From Planctomycetota bacterium (lineage in GTDB: Bacteria > Planctomycetota > UBA1135 > GCA-002686595), in assembly GCA_016795325.1 (NCBI GenBank), contig JAEUHY010000015.1:62001-126000 (forward strand): a stretch of DNA of 64,000 nucleotides. The letters are read 5' to 3'. The notes beneath the pieces are model-generated. The model ran no database searches. It was given only the letters and a program-made list of their open reading frames with translations, and was not told where the DNA came from. This document shows positions 35,113-44,590 of this stretch, piece by piece (positions within the stretch are counted from its first letter, which is position 1; every line of letters begins with the position of its first letter). The position numbers and the translations under genes were made by a program.

Positions 35113-35317
35113 GCGCGCCGCCGCTTTTTCGAACGCTGCTGCAACTTCGGCGGCCTTCGTCGGGCGAACGGCGACGCAGGGCTCGGCGTCACGTTCAAGG
35201 CTCCGCGCGTGCGGCGCCGCGTCTTGCCGTTGGCTGGGCGCGTGGCGCGCAGCGGCGATCGGCGCGCGGATGCTGCGCGATGCACGTTTTCTTTCGCGGA
35301 GCCAGACCGCGAACCCC

Positions 35318-37294
35318 ATGCCTCGTTTCTCGTTGCGCGCCGCGACCGCAGCTGCGCTCGTGTTGTGCTCCTCCGCACCCTCAGCGTTCGCTCAGTGCGG
35401 CAGTCCCCAACCCCCGCCGTTTCCCGTCGGCGCCACGATTCTCGCAAGCTCGGTCGGCATCGTTGCGAACGACGGGCAGGACGATCGCGCTGCGATCCAG
35501 TGTGCGTTCAACCGCTTCAGCTCGAACAACACACTGGTGTTCGATGTTCCCAACGGCGTTTACGAGTTGCGTGGCGCGATGGAGCCGCTGGGCGGCGCGT
35601 GGACGGATCTCCTGACGCTCAACGGCAAGGCAAACATCAGGATCACCAGCGTGCCGGGTGTGCGCATCGAACTCACCGGCTTCGATCGCGCCGCGCAGGG
35701 ACGGCGGTTCCCCAACGTCCTCAACGTCACGAACTGCTCCAACTTCACGTTGGAGGGCGCGGGATCGAGTACGCCGCTGGTGTTCACCACTCGCGCCACA
35801 CTTCTGCCGGCGAGCGAGGGACTTCCGCTCCTGCAGGGCAAGGTGCAATCCGTGAACGTGGCGCAGCGCACGGCCTTGGTGTCGGTCACCGACCCCGAGC
35901 TGTTCTTGCCGCCGAACTGCTTTCCCACGATTTGGGCCTGGGTGCTGCCGGACGGCCGCCCGGGTTTTCACGCCATGTACGACGGCAAGGTGCGTGCGAT
36001 CGCGCCGCCGTCGGGCGGCCCCACTCCTGTGCAGCAAGTGGAGTTCACTTTCGCGGGGTCCGCGCTCGATTTCCAGAACTGGCAGTCGGGCCATGATGTG
36101 GTGGCCGTTCTGAACCAATCCAACACGTATGCGCTGCTCGCCTACGACTGCAGCGGAACCACGACGTTTCGCAATCTGACGGCCCATCACTTGCCGGGCA
36201 AGTTCTTGCAGACTGGGCGCAATGACATCTGCAACGTCGAGAACGTCGACCTTCTGCCCGAGAAGGCCGCACGGCTATTCTCTGTCGGCCGCGACGGGAT
36301 CAATGTCGAAGCGAAGCAGTCCGCGATCCGTGACTGCACGGTGGCCTACTGCGGCGACGACGCGATCGTCAGCAATGGCTCGCCATGGGGGCGCGTGGCA
36401 GCCTCGGCGCCCACCGATCCGCCGCTCACCTTCCGCGTGCGATCGGCTTCCACGTCGAGCAGCTACCCTCCGGTCGTGAAGGTCGGCTCGGTGGTTGCGC
36501 TGATCGACGGATCGTCGCTGAGTCCGGCGTCGGTGCAGTTGGCTGCGATCACCGGTGTCACCTGGACTTCCAGTGTGGCGCCGATCGAAATTCGCTACGC
36601 GTACGCGCCTGCGTCGCCCGCACTCTTCGCTGCCGCGCTCGCCAACCCGAACACGGTCGTGCTTGACGGCGCGCCCAGCAGCGCAGGCGCTGTCATCGAA
36701 GACTGCTCGGTCAAGGGCGTTCGCGGTGTGGGGATCACGACCCGTGGGGCCTTCACCCGCGTGTCGCGCTGTTTCGTCGCGGACGCGTTGGTGTGCGGCA
36801 TTCACTCGGGAGGAGGCCTGGTTGACGCCTATCCGTGGTTCGGCGCGGGCGCCCCAGCGCTGGGGTTGACGATCGAGAACTGCGTCATCGATCGCTGTGG
36901 CGGCGTTGCACCTTATTTGGCGATCACGGGCGCGATCGAGATCGCGCTGGCGATCGGGCCGGACGGGCTACTGCCCAACTGCCAGTACTACATTCGTCCC
37001 AAGTACGCCCCGACGCCCGATGTGATGCAGAACGTCGTGTTGAGCCGCAACGTCATCAGCCGAGCGCCGCGAGCCGGTCTTTTCGCGGCCAACGTCGGCG
37101 GCGCGAGCGGAGGTCTGCAGGTGTTCGGAAACACGTTCATTGACTGCGGCAGCGAAGTGAGCCAGTGCCTGCCTGAGACGAATAGCGCCATCACCATCGA
37201 GAACTGCGGCAATGGACTGGTGAGCGCCAACACGTTCCTCCAGTGCGCCAATAAGTTCACTCCGGTGAACAGCAGCGGCGTGATCTTTCAGTGA
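35318..37294 (+). CDS. Secreted pectate-lyase-fold beta-helix protein
   Basis: 658 residues; signal peptide RFSLRAATAAALVLCSSAPSAFA ends at AFA-Q. The mature start (VGIVANDGQDDRAAIQCAFN) resembles the entry of glycosyl-hydrolase-28/pectate-lyase-3 type helices (NDGxxDDxxAIQxA). Later coils include FRNLTAHHLPGKF, IRDCTVAYCGDDAIVSNGS, IEDCSVKGVRGVGI and TIENCVIDRCGG. The YCGDDAI phrase has adjacent Asp residues as in polygalacturonase-type sites, so an enzymatic role on polysaccharide is possible. It is different in type from the three tandem paralogues and lacks their C-terminal module. A strong hairpin follows (37301-37338). Confidence 0.83.
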   Translation: MPRFSLRAATAAALVLCSSAPSAFAQCGSPQPPPFPVGATILASSVGIVANDGQDDRAAIQCAFNRFSSNNTLVFDVPNGVYELRGAMEPLGGAWTDLLTLNGKANIRITSVPGVRIELTGFDRAAQGRRFPNVLNVTNCSNFTLEGAGSSTPLVFTTRATLLPASEGLPLLQGKVQSVNVAQRTALVSVTDPELFLPPNCFPTIWAWVLPDGRPGFHAMYDGKVRAIAPPSGGPTPVQQVEFTFAGSALDFQNWQSGHDVVAVLNQSNTYALLAYDCSGTTTFRNLTAHHLPGKFLQTGRNDICNVENVDLLPEKAARLFSVGRDGINVEAKQSAIRDCTVAYCGDDAIVSNGSPWGRVAASAPTDPPLTFRVRSASTSSSYPPVVKVGSVVALIDGSSLSPASVQLAAITGVTWTSSVAPIEIRYAYAPASPALFAAALANPNTVVLDGAPSSAGAVIEDCSVKGVRGVGITTRGAFTRVSRCFVADALVCGIHSGGGLVDAYPWFGAGAPALGLTIENCVIDRCGGVAPYLAITGAIEIALAIGPDGLLPNCQYYIRPKYAPTPDVMQNVVLSRNVISRAPRAGLFAANVGGASGGLQVFGNTFIDCGSEVSQCLPETNSAITIENCGNGLVSANTFLQCANKFTPVNSSGVIFQ

Positions 37295-37300
37295 AGGAAG

Positions 37301-37338
37301 CGCGCAGCGCGGCGAGCTTCCACTCGCCGCGCCGCGCG
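37301..37338. terminator. Bidirectional hairpin between convergent genes
   Basis: Perfect 10-base-pair stem GCGCGGCGAG/CTCGCCGCGC with a six-base loop (37317-37322), extended by five more pairs after one A-C mismatch. It sits in the 57-base gap between the convergent genes ending at 37294 and 37352, so it can end transcription from both sides. No T tract. Confidence 0.7.
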
Positions 37339-37351
37339 TGCGCTGGCGCGC

Positions 37352-38998
37352 TCACGGCAGCAGCGTGAACTCCAGCGCCGGCGAGAAGCGGCTGTGGCGC
37401 AGTTCCGCACCGTCGCGCCAGATCGCCTGGACGCAGATCGTCTGGCCCGCGTGGAAGGGTTGACCTTCAGCGTAGGGGTGCGAGCCGGCGAAGCTCGACC
37501 ACTCCAGCTCGAGCACGCCGTCGCACTCACCTGACGTTCCGCCGGTCGCTTGCAGGCGGCCGCGTTGCAACGGCGGCTGCAGCGACAACGCGTCCGCGTG
37601 CGCTCCCCAAGGCAGAGACGCGCGACCATTGACGGAGTAGACGAGCATTCCGATGCGTCCGCCGTGCACGCCGTGCGCGCGCAACCGGAAACTCGCCCCG
37701 GGTGTCGTGCTCGCACAACCCACGAGCGAGACGTGCGGCACACAACCAAGCGAGCGCCCCGAGCCGACGCCGTACTCGCGAATCTGCTCGGGCGCGGCGT
37801 AGAAGTACGCCGACGCGCTGCTTCCGGCCGCCGTGGTTCCCGGTGCGCCGACCGCGCGCAGGCCCGGGGCGAGCGCGACTGCCGTTCCGAAGAACCACGT
37901 GTTCGGCTGGAGGCTCGCCGGTCGCAAGCGCTCGCGCTCGCCCCACGCATGCAAGCCGCCGTGGTGACGCTCGAACACGTAGGCCTGTCCCCGCACGGCC
38001 GCGCCGCGAGCCCCGACGAGCAGTTCGTCGCCAGCCAGGCTCAGCGCGCCGCCGAATTGGTGCACGAAGCCGCCGTCGGAGGCGCGCAGCTTGTGCGCGA
38101 AGCTCCACGACGGCGCTGTGAAACTGTGCACGTAGACCGCGCCAGAGTTGTAGGCGAGGCCGCTCTCCTGTGGCGAGCCGATCGCTGCGGTCGCCGGTCC
38201 GAGCGCGACGGAGCTTCCGTAGCGGTCGTCCAACTCGCCGTCGTTGGCGAAGAACTTCGCGACTTCGCCCCACGCGTTCGGTCCGCCGCGGTTGCGCGAG
38301 TAGAGGTACGCCGCGCCGGTGCGCACGCCGCCGAGGCCGCGAGCTTGCGTTGCGCCCACGAGCAACAAGTCGCCGTGCACGGCCACCGCCGATCCGAAGT
38401 AGCTGAGTGGTTCGCTGTCGGAAGCGGAGATCACCTGCGTCTGGATCCACTGGTCGCTCGCAGGGTCGCGTTCGAAGATCCACACGCGACCGCGCAGGCC
38501 GTCGGTGTAGTAGCCGCCGACGGCCAACGTGTCCCCGTACAGGTCCAGCGCCGACCCGAACAGCGCCACGTTGGGCGCGCCGCTGCCGACGAGTTGCGCG
38601 CTCCAACCCCACGCGCCGATCCCGCCCTGGTTGCGCTCGAACAAGTGGACGGAGCCGCCCAGCGAAGTCGAGTTCGTCGGCGCGCCGACCGCGATCCACG
38701 GGCCATGGACGGCGACCGCGCTGCCCAGGCGCTCACCAGCCGCCGGGGCCGGTGGCACGAGGTCGACGGCGCCGCTCCAGCCGCTCTCGCCGTCGAAGAC
38801 GCGCGCGAAGCCTGACTCGGGACCGAAGAACTCCGCGAGCGGCGCACCGAACACGGCGGTGCGGTCGTCGAGGTCGAGCGACCACCCGAGCGACGGCACG
38901 CTCGAGTGCACGGCCGTTTCTGTCCAGGCACATTGAGCGAGCGCTGCCGGGGTCCAAGCAGCGCACAACACCGCGACGCCGATCAGCTGGGCACGCAT
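37352..38998 (-). CDS. Seven-repeat FG-GAP beta-propeller secreted protein
   Basis: 548 residues; signal peptide RAQLIGVAVLCAAWTPAALA. Seven FG-GAP-like blades can be counted: GWSLDLDDRTAVFGAP, GSAVAVHGPWIAVGAP, GSALDLYGDTLAVGG, GSAVAVHGDLLLVGA, GSSVALGPATAAIGSP, GGALSLAGDELLVGA and GTAVALAPGLRAVGAP, enough for one closed propeller (about residues 30-400). The last about 140 residues match the C-terminal module of the tandem beta-helix proteins (LGCVPHVSLVGC; GGTSGECDGVLELEW; TICVQAIWRD; ending PALEFTLLP). Likely surface protein. An AGGGAG ribosome-binding site precedes the start. Confidence 0.85.
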   Translation of the reverse strand: MRAQLIGVAVLCAAWTPAALAQCAWTETAVHSSVPSLGWSLDLDDRTAVFGAPLAEFFGPESGFARVFDGESGWSGAVDLVPPAPAAGERLGSAVAVHGPWIAVGAPTNSTSLGGSVHLFERNQGGIGAWGWSAQLVGSGAPNVALFGSALDLYGDTLAVGGYYTDGLRGRVWIFERDPASDQWIQTQVISASDSEPLSYFGSAVAVHGDLLLVGATQARGLGGVRTGAAYLYSRNRGGPNAWGEVAKFFANDGELDDRYGSSVALGPATAAIGSPQESGLAYNSGAVYVHSFTAPSWSFAHKLRASDGGFVHQFGGALSLAGDELLVGARGAAVRGQAYVFERHHGGLHAWGERERLRPASLQPNTWFFGTAVALAPGLRAVGAPGTTAAGSSASAYFYAAPEQIREYGVGSGRSLGCVPHVSLVGCASTTPGASFRLRAHGVHGGRIGMLVYSVNGRASLPWGAHADALSLQPPLQRGRLQATGGTSGECDGVLELEWSSFAGSHPYAEGQPFHAGQTICVQAIWRDGAELRHSRFSPALEFTLLP

Positions 38999-39399
38999 GG
39001 GACACTCCCTTTCAGTTTGGGGAACGGATCCGACGTGCGGCGGCGGCGCGCGCCGCCGCGACTCACATCCTGGCGTGCGAGCGGCGCTCGCTCAGGTGGC
39101 TGGAGTGGGCAGCTTTGGTCGCAGCGTCGGCGTAGTCGCGCGCGGAGGAATTTCGACGTCGGCCTCGCTTCCGGCCCGTGCGCGAGCTGCACCGAACCGG
39201 AGTTCTCGCGTCATGCATGCGGTCTCGGCGCCGGCGCAGCGCCGTGGTTCGCGCGACGAACTGTTCGCGCCGACGACGCTCACGAGGATCGCCGCGCGCG
39301 CCGTCGTTGCCGCGCATGGCGAGGCGCCGACCGCGGCGCGCGCGACACGCCCGTCGTCCCACGCCCGTCGTCCCACGAGCAGCTTCACACGAGTCGGCG
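38999..39399. other. Intergenic region downstream of murQ, upstream of the propeller gene
   Basis: 401 bases with no convincing gene. It should contain the promoter for the minus-strand propeller gene. A 14-base direct repeat (39347-39360 and 39361-39374) lies just beyond the murQ stop. Confidence 0.45.
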
Positions 39400-40311
39400 T
39401 CACTCGCCCAGCGCGCGCCGCAGGCTTCCGCCGACGGCGTCGAGTCGCGCCTGGGCGCTCGCCGCATCGCACGCGAGGCGTTGCATCACGATCGCGGTCT
39501 TCGCGCTACCGCCCGCGGCGCGCAGCAGCTCGAGCGCGCGTTCTCGCGACGCTCCGCTCGCGGCGGCGACGATGCGGGCGCCGCGGTCGACGAGCTTGGC
39601 GTTCGTACGCGTGTCGACGTCGACCATCAGGTTGTCGTAGACCTTGCCGAGCTTGCTCATCGCGACGGTGGTGACCGTGTTGAGCACGAGTTTCGTCGCG
39701 GTTCCCGCCTTGAGGCGCGTGCTTCCCGTCAGCACCTCCGGACCGGTCACCACGCGGATCGACACCTCGGCGCGGTCGGGCGCCTGTTCGCGTGGAACGC
39801 AGGCGAAGAACACGCTTGCGGCGCCGCGCTCACGCGCGAGCTCGATCGCCGCGTGCACGTAGGGCGTCGTGCCGCCGGCCGTGATGCCGAACACCACATC
39901 GCGTGCGCTGAGCTCGAGCCGCGCGAGATCCGCGCGCGCTGCGGGCCCGTCGTCTTCCGCGCCTTCGACCGCGCGCGTGAGCGCCGTGGGGCCCCCCGCG
40001 ATGACGCCGACCACCTGCGCGGGGTCCGAGAGGAAGGTCGGAGGGCATTCGACGGCGTCGAGCACGCCGAGTCGGCCGCTCGTTCCCGCGCCGACGTAGA
40101 TCAGGCGGCCGCCGCGCGCCAAGCGTGCGACGACGAGTTCGATCGCGGCGACGATGGCCGGTCGCGCCGCCTCCAGCGCGGCGTGGATCGCGCGGTCCTC
40201 ACGCTGCATCAGAGCGACGGCGTCGGCGATGGCGAGCTGGTCGAAGCCCGCGCTCGCCGCGCTGCGTTGCTCCGTCGCGAGGTTCGCGCGCGAGGCTGTG
40301 GGTTCTCTCAT
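39400..40311 (-). CDS. murQ: N-acetylmuramic acid 6-phosphate etherase
   Basis: 303 residues, family length. SIS-domain motifs are clear: RLIYVGAGTSGRLGVLDAVE (about residues 68-87), GVIAGGPTALTRAVEGAEDD, and the sugar-phosphate loop VFGITAGGTTPYVHAA. MurQ removes the D-lactyl ether from MurNAc-6-phosphate to give GlcNAc-6-phosphate during peptidoglycan recycling, in the cytoplasm. Its start overlaps the stop of the SDR gene (ATGA, 40308-40311), so it is translated after it. No MurNAc kinase or PTS gene is next to it. Confidence 0.9.
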   Translation of the reverse strand: MREPTASRANLATEQRSAASAGFDQLAIADAVALMQREDRAIHAALEAARPAIVAAIELVVARLARGGRLIYVGAGTSGRLGVLDAVECPPTFLSDPAQVVGVIAGGPTALTRAVEGAEDDGPAARADLARLELSARDVVFGITAGGTTPYVHAAIELARERGAASVFFACVPREQAPDRAEVSIRVVTGPEVLTGSTRLKAGTATKLVLNTVTTVAMSKLGKVYDNLMVDVDTRTNAKLVDRGARIVAAASGASRERALELLRAAGGSAKTAIVMQRLACDAASAQARLDAVGGSLRRALGE

Positions 40312-41180
40312 GGGTTGGTTTCCTCGGCCGCGGCGCCGCGCCGTTGACCTTCGCGCCACATGTTGCGTCCCAGCGAGAGCCCGCCGTCGACGACCAGGCA
40401 CTCGCCGTTGATGTAGTTCGACCCCGGAGACAGCAGGTACAGCGAGTGCGTCGCCATCTCGCGCGCCTGACCGAAGCGGCCGAGCGGGATCTGCTCTTCG
40501 ATGCGCTCGCGCATGCCGTCCTGCGGCCACAGATTGTTCGCCGCGCCCTCGGAGTGGAACGGCCCGGGCGCGATCGCGTTGACGCGCAGTCCGTGGCGCG
40601 CCCACTCGACCGCGAGCGTGCGCGTCATCGCGAGCACCCCGGCCTTGGCGCTCGCCGAGTGCACGACGCCCGGCATTCCGGTCCAGGCGTAGGTCGCGAC
40701 CACGTTGAGGATCTGGCCGCGGCCGCGCGCGATCATGCCGAGGCCGAAGTAGCGCGAGCAGTAGAACGTTCCGTCGAGCACGATGCCGAGCACGGCGCGC
40801 CAGGCGCGCGAGCTGAGACGTTCGGCTGGGCACACGAAGTTGCCGGCGGCGTTGTTGACCAGGATGTCGATGCCGCCGCGCTCGTCGAGTTCGCGCGCCA
40901 GGCGCTCGACCGCGGTCGGCTCGCGCACGTCGAGCTCACGCGACTCGACCTGCCACGCACGCGCGCGAGCTTCTTCGAGCAAGGCCGCGTGATGCTCGGT
41001 GCTGCGCGAGGCGCAGATCACGCGCGCGCCGAGCTGGGCGAGTCCGCGGCTGATTTCCAGGCCCAAACCGGTGCCGCCGCCGGTGACGAGCGCGGTCTGG
41101 CCGGCGAACAGCTCGGCGCGGAACGAGTCTCCGGCGGTGGCGCGCAACGGATCGACGGGCTGCGTGGGGGCGGGGTTCAC
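40308..41180 (-). CDS. SDR oxidoreductase, 2,4-dienoyl-CoA reductase type
   Basis: 290 residues from GTG 41180. NAD(P)-binding TGGGTGLG (about residue 40) and NNAAGNF are present. The active-site region reads VVATYAWTGMPGVVHSASAKAGVLAM: Ser replaces the usual Tyr of YxxxK, and a Tyr stands 15 residues before the catalytic Lys. This is the arrangement of mitochondrial and peroxisomal 2,4-dienoyl-CoA reductases, so reduction of dienoyl-CoA in beta-oxidation of unsaturated fatty acids is the likely reaction. A further upstream extension of the frame is Arg/Ala-rich and was rejected. It is coupled to murQ by a four-base overlap, an unexpected pairing. Confidence 0.85.
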   Translation of the reverse strand: MNPAPTQPVDPLRATAGDSFRAELFAGQTALVTGGGTGLGLEISRGLAQLGARVICASRSTEHHAALLEEARARAWQVESRELDVREPTAVERLARELDERGGIDILVNNAAGNFVCPAERLSSRAWRAVLGIVLDGTFYCSRYFGLGMIARGRGQILNVVATYAWTGMPGVVHSASAKAGVLAMTRTLAVEWARHGLRVNAIAPGPFHSEGAANNLWPQDGMRERIEEQIPLGRFGQAREMATHSLYLLSPGSNYINGECLVVDGGLSLGRNMWREGQRRGAAAEETNP

Positions 41181-41668
41181 GGTGCGTGCGAAGTGTGCGG
41201 TGAGGGAGGAGCGCGCTTCAGCGCGGCTCGCGGCTCGCGCCGCGCGGATCATTCGACGCAACCGCGACTGCGGACGCCAGTGCGCCGCGCGGGGCGAACG
41301 CTTCCGCGCGCGTCGCGAGGCCGCGGAATCCTGTGGCGTCGCTGCTGCACTCGCCACCTCGGCGCGCGGACGGACGTTGGCACCACCAGTGGCGCGCACG
41401 CGCGGAAGGTCGCGCCGCCCCAAGCTCGAACTGTGCAGGAGTCCGCTGTCGCGCACGACGGATCCGCTTTCCCTGGGCGTCCGCTTCGACGGCCGGCGTC
41501 CCGCACGACGCTGCCGGTGGCTCTCGCCGACTGCCGCTCGAGGCGGTGTGCGACAGCCGATGCGGCGGCGCCCTCGGAGTCGCTTGGCAGAACAGGAGTT
41601 CCGACGGTTTCGCTGCGCGGTCACGGATCGCGTGGACCGAGCGCCGCCGGGCGAGCCGGGACGGAAGC
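41181..41668. other. Gene-poor 488-base region
   Basis: No reading frame in this stretch has recognisable motifs or the codon pattern of its neighbours. It should include the promoter for the SDR-murQ pair. Possibly the remains of a lost gene, but I cannot identify one. Confidence 0.4.
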
Positions 41669-42406
41669 TCAGCGCAGGTCTTCGCGCTGCGCCTCGAGCA
41701 GCTCGAACGACGTGCCGCTGGTCTCGCGCAGCTCGTCGAGGGCTTCGCGCAGGCAGCGCTCGAGTTCGGCGATGTCTCCGCTTCTGGCGCGCGCGTGGAT
41801 CGTGGCGCGCTGCTCGGGATCGTCGGTCTCGTCGGCGCGGCTCTCGACCCCGATTTCGAGCGGCTCGACCACACCGCAGCCGACGACGGCCTCGAGCAGC
41901 TCGAGCGGCGGATTCGCTTCGCCGCGCCAACGCACCACCAGCCGCACGGGCCACTCGTCGACGACCGGCGCCGCGAGCGGCGTCGAGCTCTCGGGCTCGC
42001 GGCGTCGCGACCACTCGGGCCCGCGCGGGCGGGCGTCGTTCCGCGCGCCAGGCAACTCGCGGCGCAACTCTTCGGCGGCCTCGCGCAGCTCGTCGTTCAT
42101 CTCGTCCGCGGCTTCGCGCAGCTCCTCGCGCATGTCGGTGAACGCGCCGCTCAGTTCGTGCCGCACGTCGCGGACGGTTTCGCGCACCTCCGGCGGCGTC
42201 GCAGCCACGAACGCACCGACCACCAGCGTCCCCAGTCCAACGGCGCCGAGCCCGGCCAGCAGGGCCGCGAAGGCGCAGCCGTTGAGGCAACCCGGCGCGC
42301 TGAGCTCGCCCTTGTCGTTGCGGGCTGCAAAGACGCGCAGCGCGACCCAGCCCAGGGAGGCCAGGAGGACGAGGAACGCGGCGGCGAGCAGGCTGAGTGC
42401 GGGCAT
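41669..42406 (-). CDS. Membrane-anchored coiled-coil protein of unknown function
   Basis: 245 residues. The start at 42406 gives an immediate membrane helix (PALSLLAAAFLVLLASLGWV). A second hydrophobic segment lies at about residues 42-68 (FAALLAGLGAVGLGTLVVGAFV), then a Glu/Arg-rich heptad stretch (about 75-125: VRETVRDVRHELSGAFTDMR, ELREAADEMNDELREAAEEL) that should be a coiled coil. A mixed C-terminal domain of about 110 residues follows (PVRLVVRWRGEANPPLELLE). No known family recognised. Its downstream side is the gene-poor region. Confidence 0.65.
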   Translation of the reverse strand: MPALSLLAAAFLVLLASLGWVALRVFAARNDKGELSAPGCLNGCAFAALLAGLGAVGLGTLVVGAFVAATPPEVRETVRDVRHELSGAFTDMREELREAADEMNDELREAAEELRRELPGARNDARPRGPEWSRRREPESSTPLAAPVVDEWPVRLVVRWRGEANPPLELLEAVVGCGVVEPLEIGVESRADETDDPEQRATIHARARSGDIAELERCLREALDELRETSGTSFELLEAQREDLR

Positions 42407-42558
42407 GGGGCGGTCGAGGGGTTGGTGCGGGCGGCCGGGAGCGCGCGAGTGAAGCTGCGCCGTCCAGGTCGTTACGCCGTGAAGGCGGCGGACCTGGGCG
42501 CCGCCGGGCAAGCGCGCGCGGTACAGTCTGCGATCTTGTTCACGAGGATCTGAACTCC

Positions 42559-44115
<1,557 letters not shown>

Positions 44116-44154
44116 CCCCGCGCGGACTCCGTCGGCGCCGCCGCACGCGCGGGG
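44116..44154 (+). terminator. Hairpin directly after the aldehyde dehydrogenase gene
   Basis: Perfect 9-base-pair stem CCCCGCGCG/CGCGCGGGG (44116-44124 with 44146-44154) starting immediately after the stop; the 21-base loop contains its own CGGCGCCG palindrome. No T tract. Confidence 0.55.
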
Positions 44155-44587
44155 CGCCGACGCCCATTCGTTCGGCGGGGGACTCCGGCGCAACGAAGCC
44201 GTTGACCACGCTTCAAGCCGAGCCTTGCGCACAGGGCTGGGGTGCAGCGGCGTCGACGGGCTGCGGCGCGCTGGGTTGAGGCGGCGCTGACGCCCAGCTT
44301 GTGCGCCATCGCGCGCCGCCGACGGAATTCGCGCGCCGCGCCTGCGGACGCTTGCCGCGCTCGGGCGGATGCGTCTGCCGCTTGGGTGCAGATGGCGCGT
44401 TCCTCCGCTCGAATCCGCCGCTCGCTGCGGCTGTCGTTCCGTGCGCTAGCTCCCGTCCGAACGTCGAGTGTTCGATGGCGACGCGCACGCGCGCCTGGGC
44501 CCGTGCGGTGGAGAAGTCTGGCGCCGCGAGCCCGGCCCAGCGCCGCGAGTCAGGCCCAGCGCCGCGAGTCAGGCCCAGCGCCGCGAG
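44116..44587. other. Convergent intergenic region with hairpin and stop-codon repeat
   Basis: 472 bases between convergent genes. The first 39 bases form a hairpin and the last about 54 belong to a 19-base tandem repeat. The middle has no recognisable gene. Confidence 0.5.
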
Positions 44588-44590
44588 TCA
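44534..44590 (-). repeat. 19-base tandem repeat x3 starting at a stop codon
   Basis: Three identical units at 44534, 44553 and 44572 (plus-strand unit GGCCCAGCGCCGCGAGTCA). Read on the minus strand each unit begins TGA; the first is the true stop of the HEAT-repeat gene. Because 19 is not a multiple of three, the three TGA codons fall in three different frames. Confidence 0.9.

Noticed and set aside
39347..39374. 14-base direct repeat as a regulatory site
   Set aside because: Only two copies beyond the murQ stop, without symmetry or position expected of an operator.
40308..42290. Extension of the SDR gene to a 660-codon frame
   Set aside because: The added N-terminal part is Arg/Ala-rich low complexity crossing the neighbouring coiled-coil gene; the SDR fold begins properly after GTG 41180.
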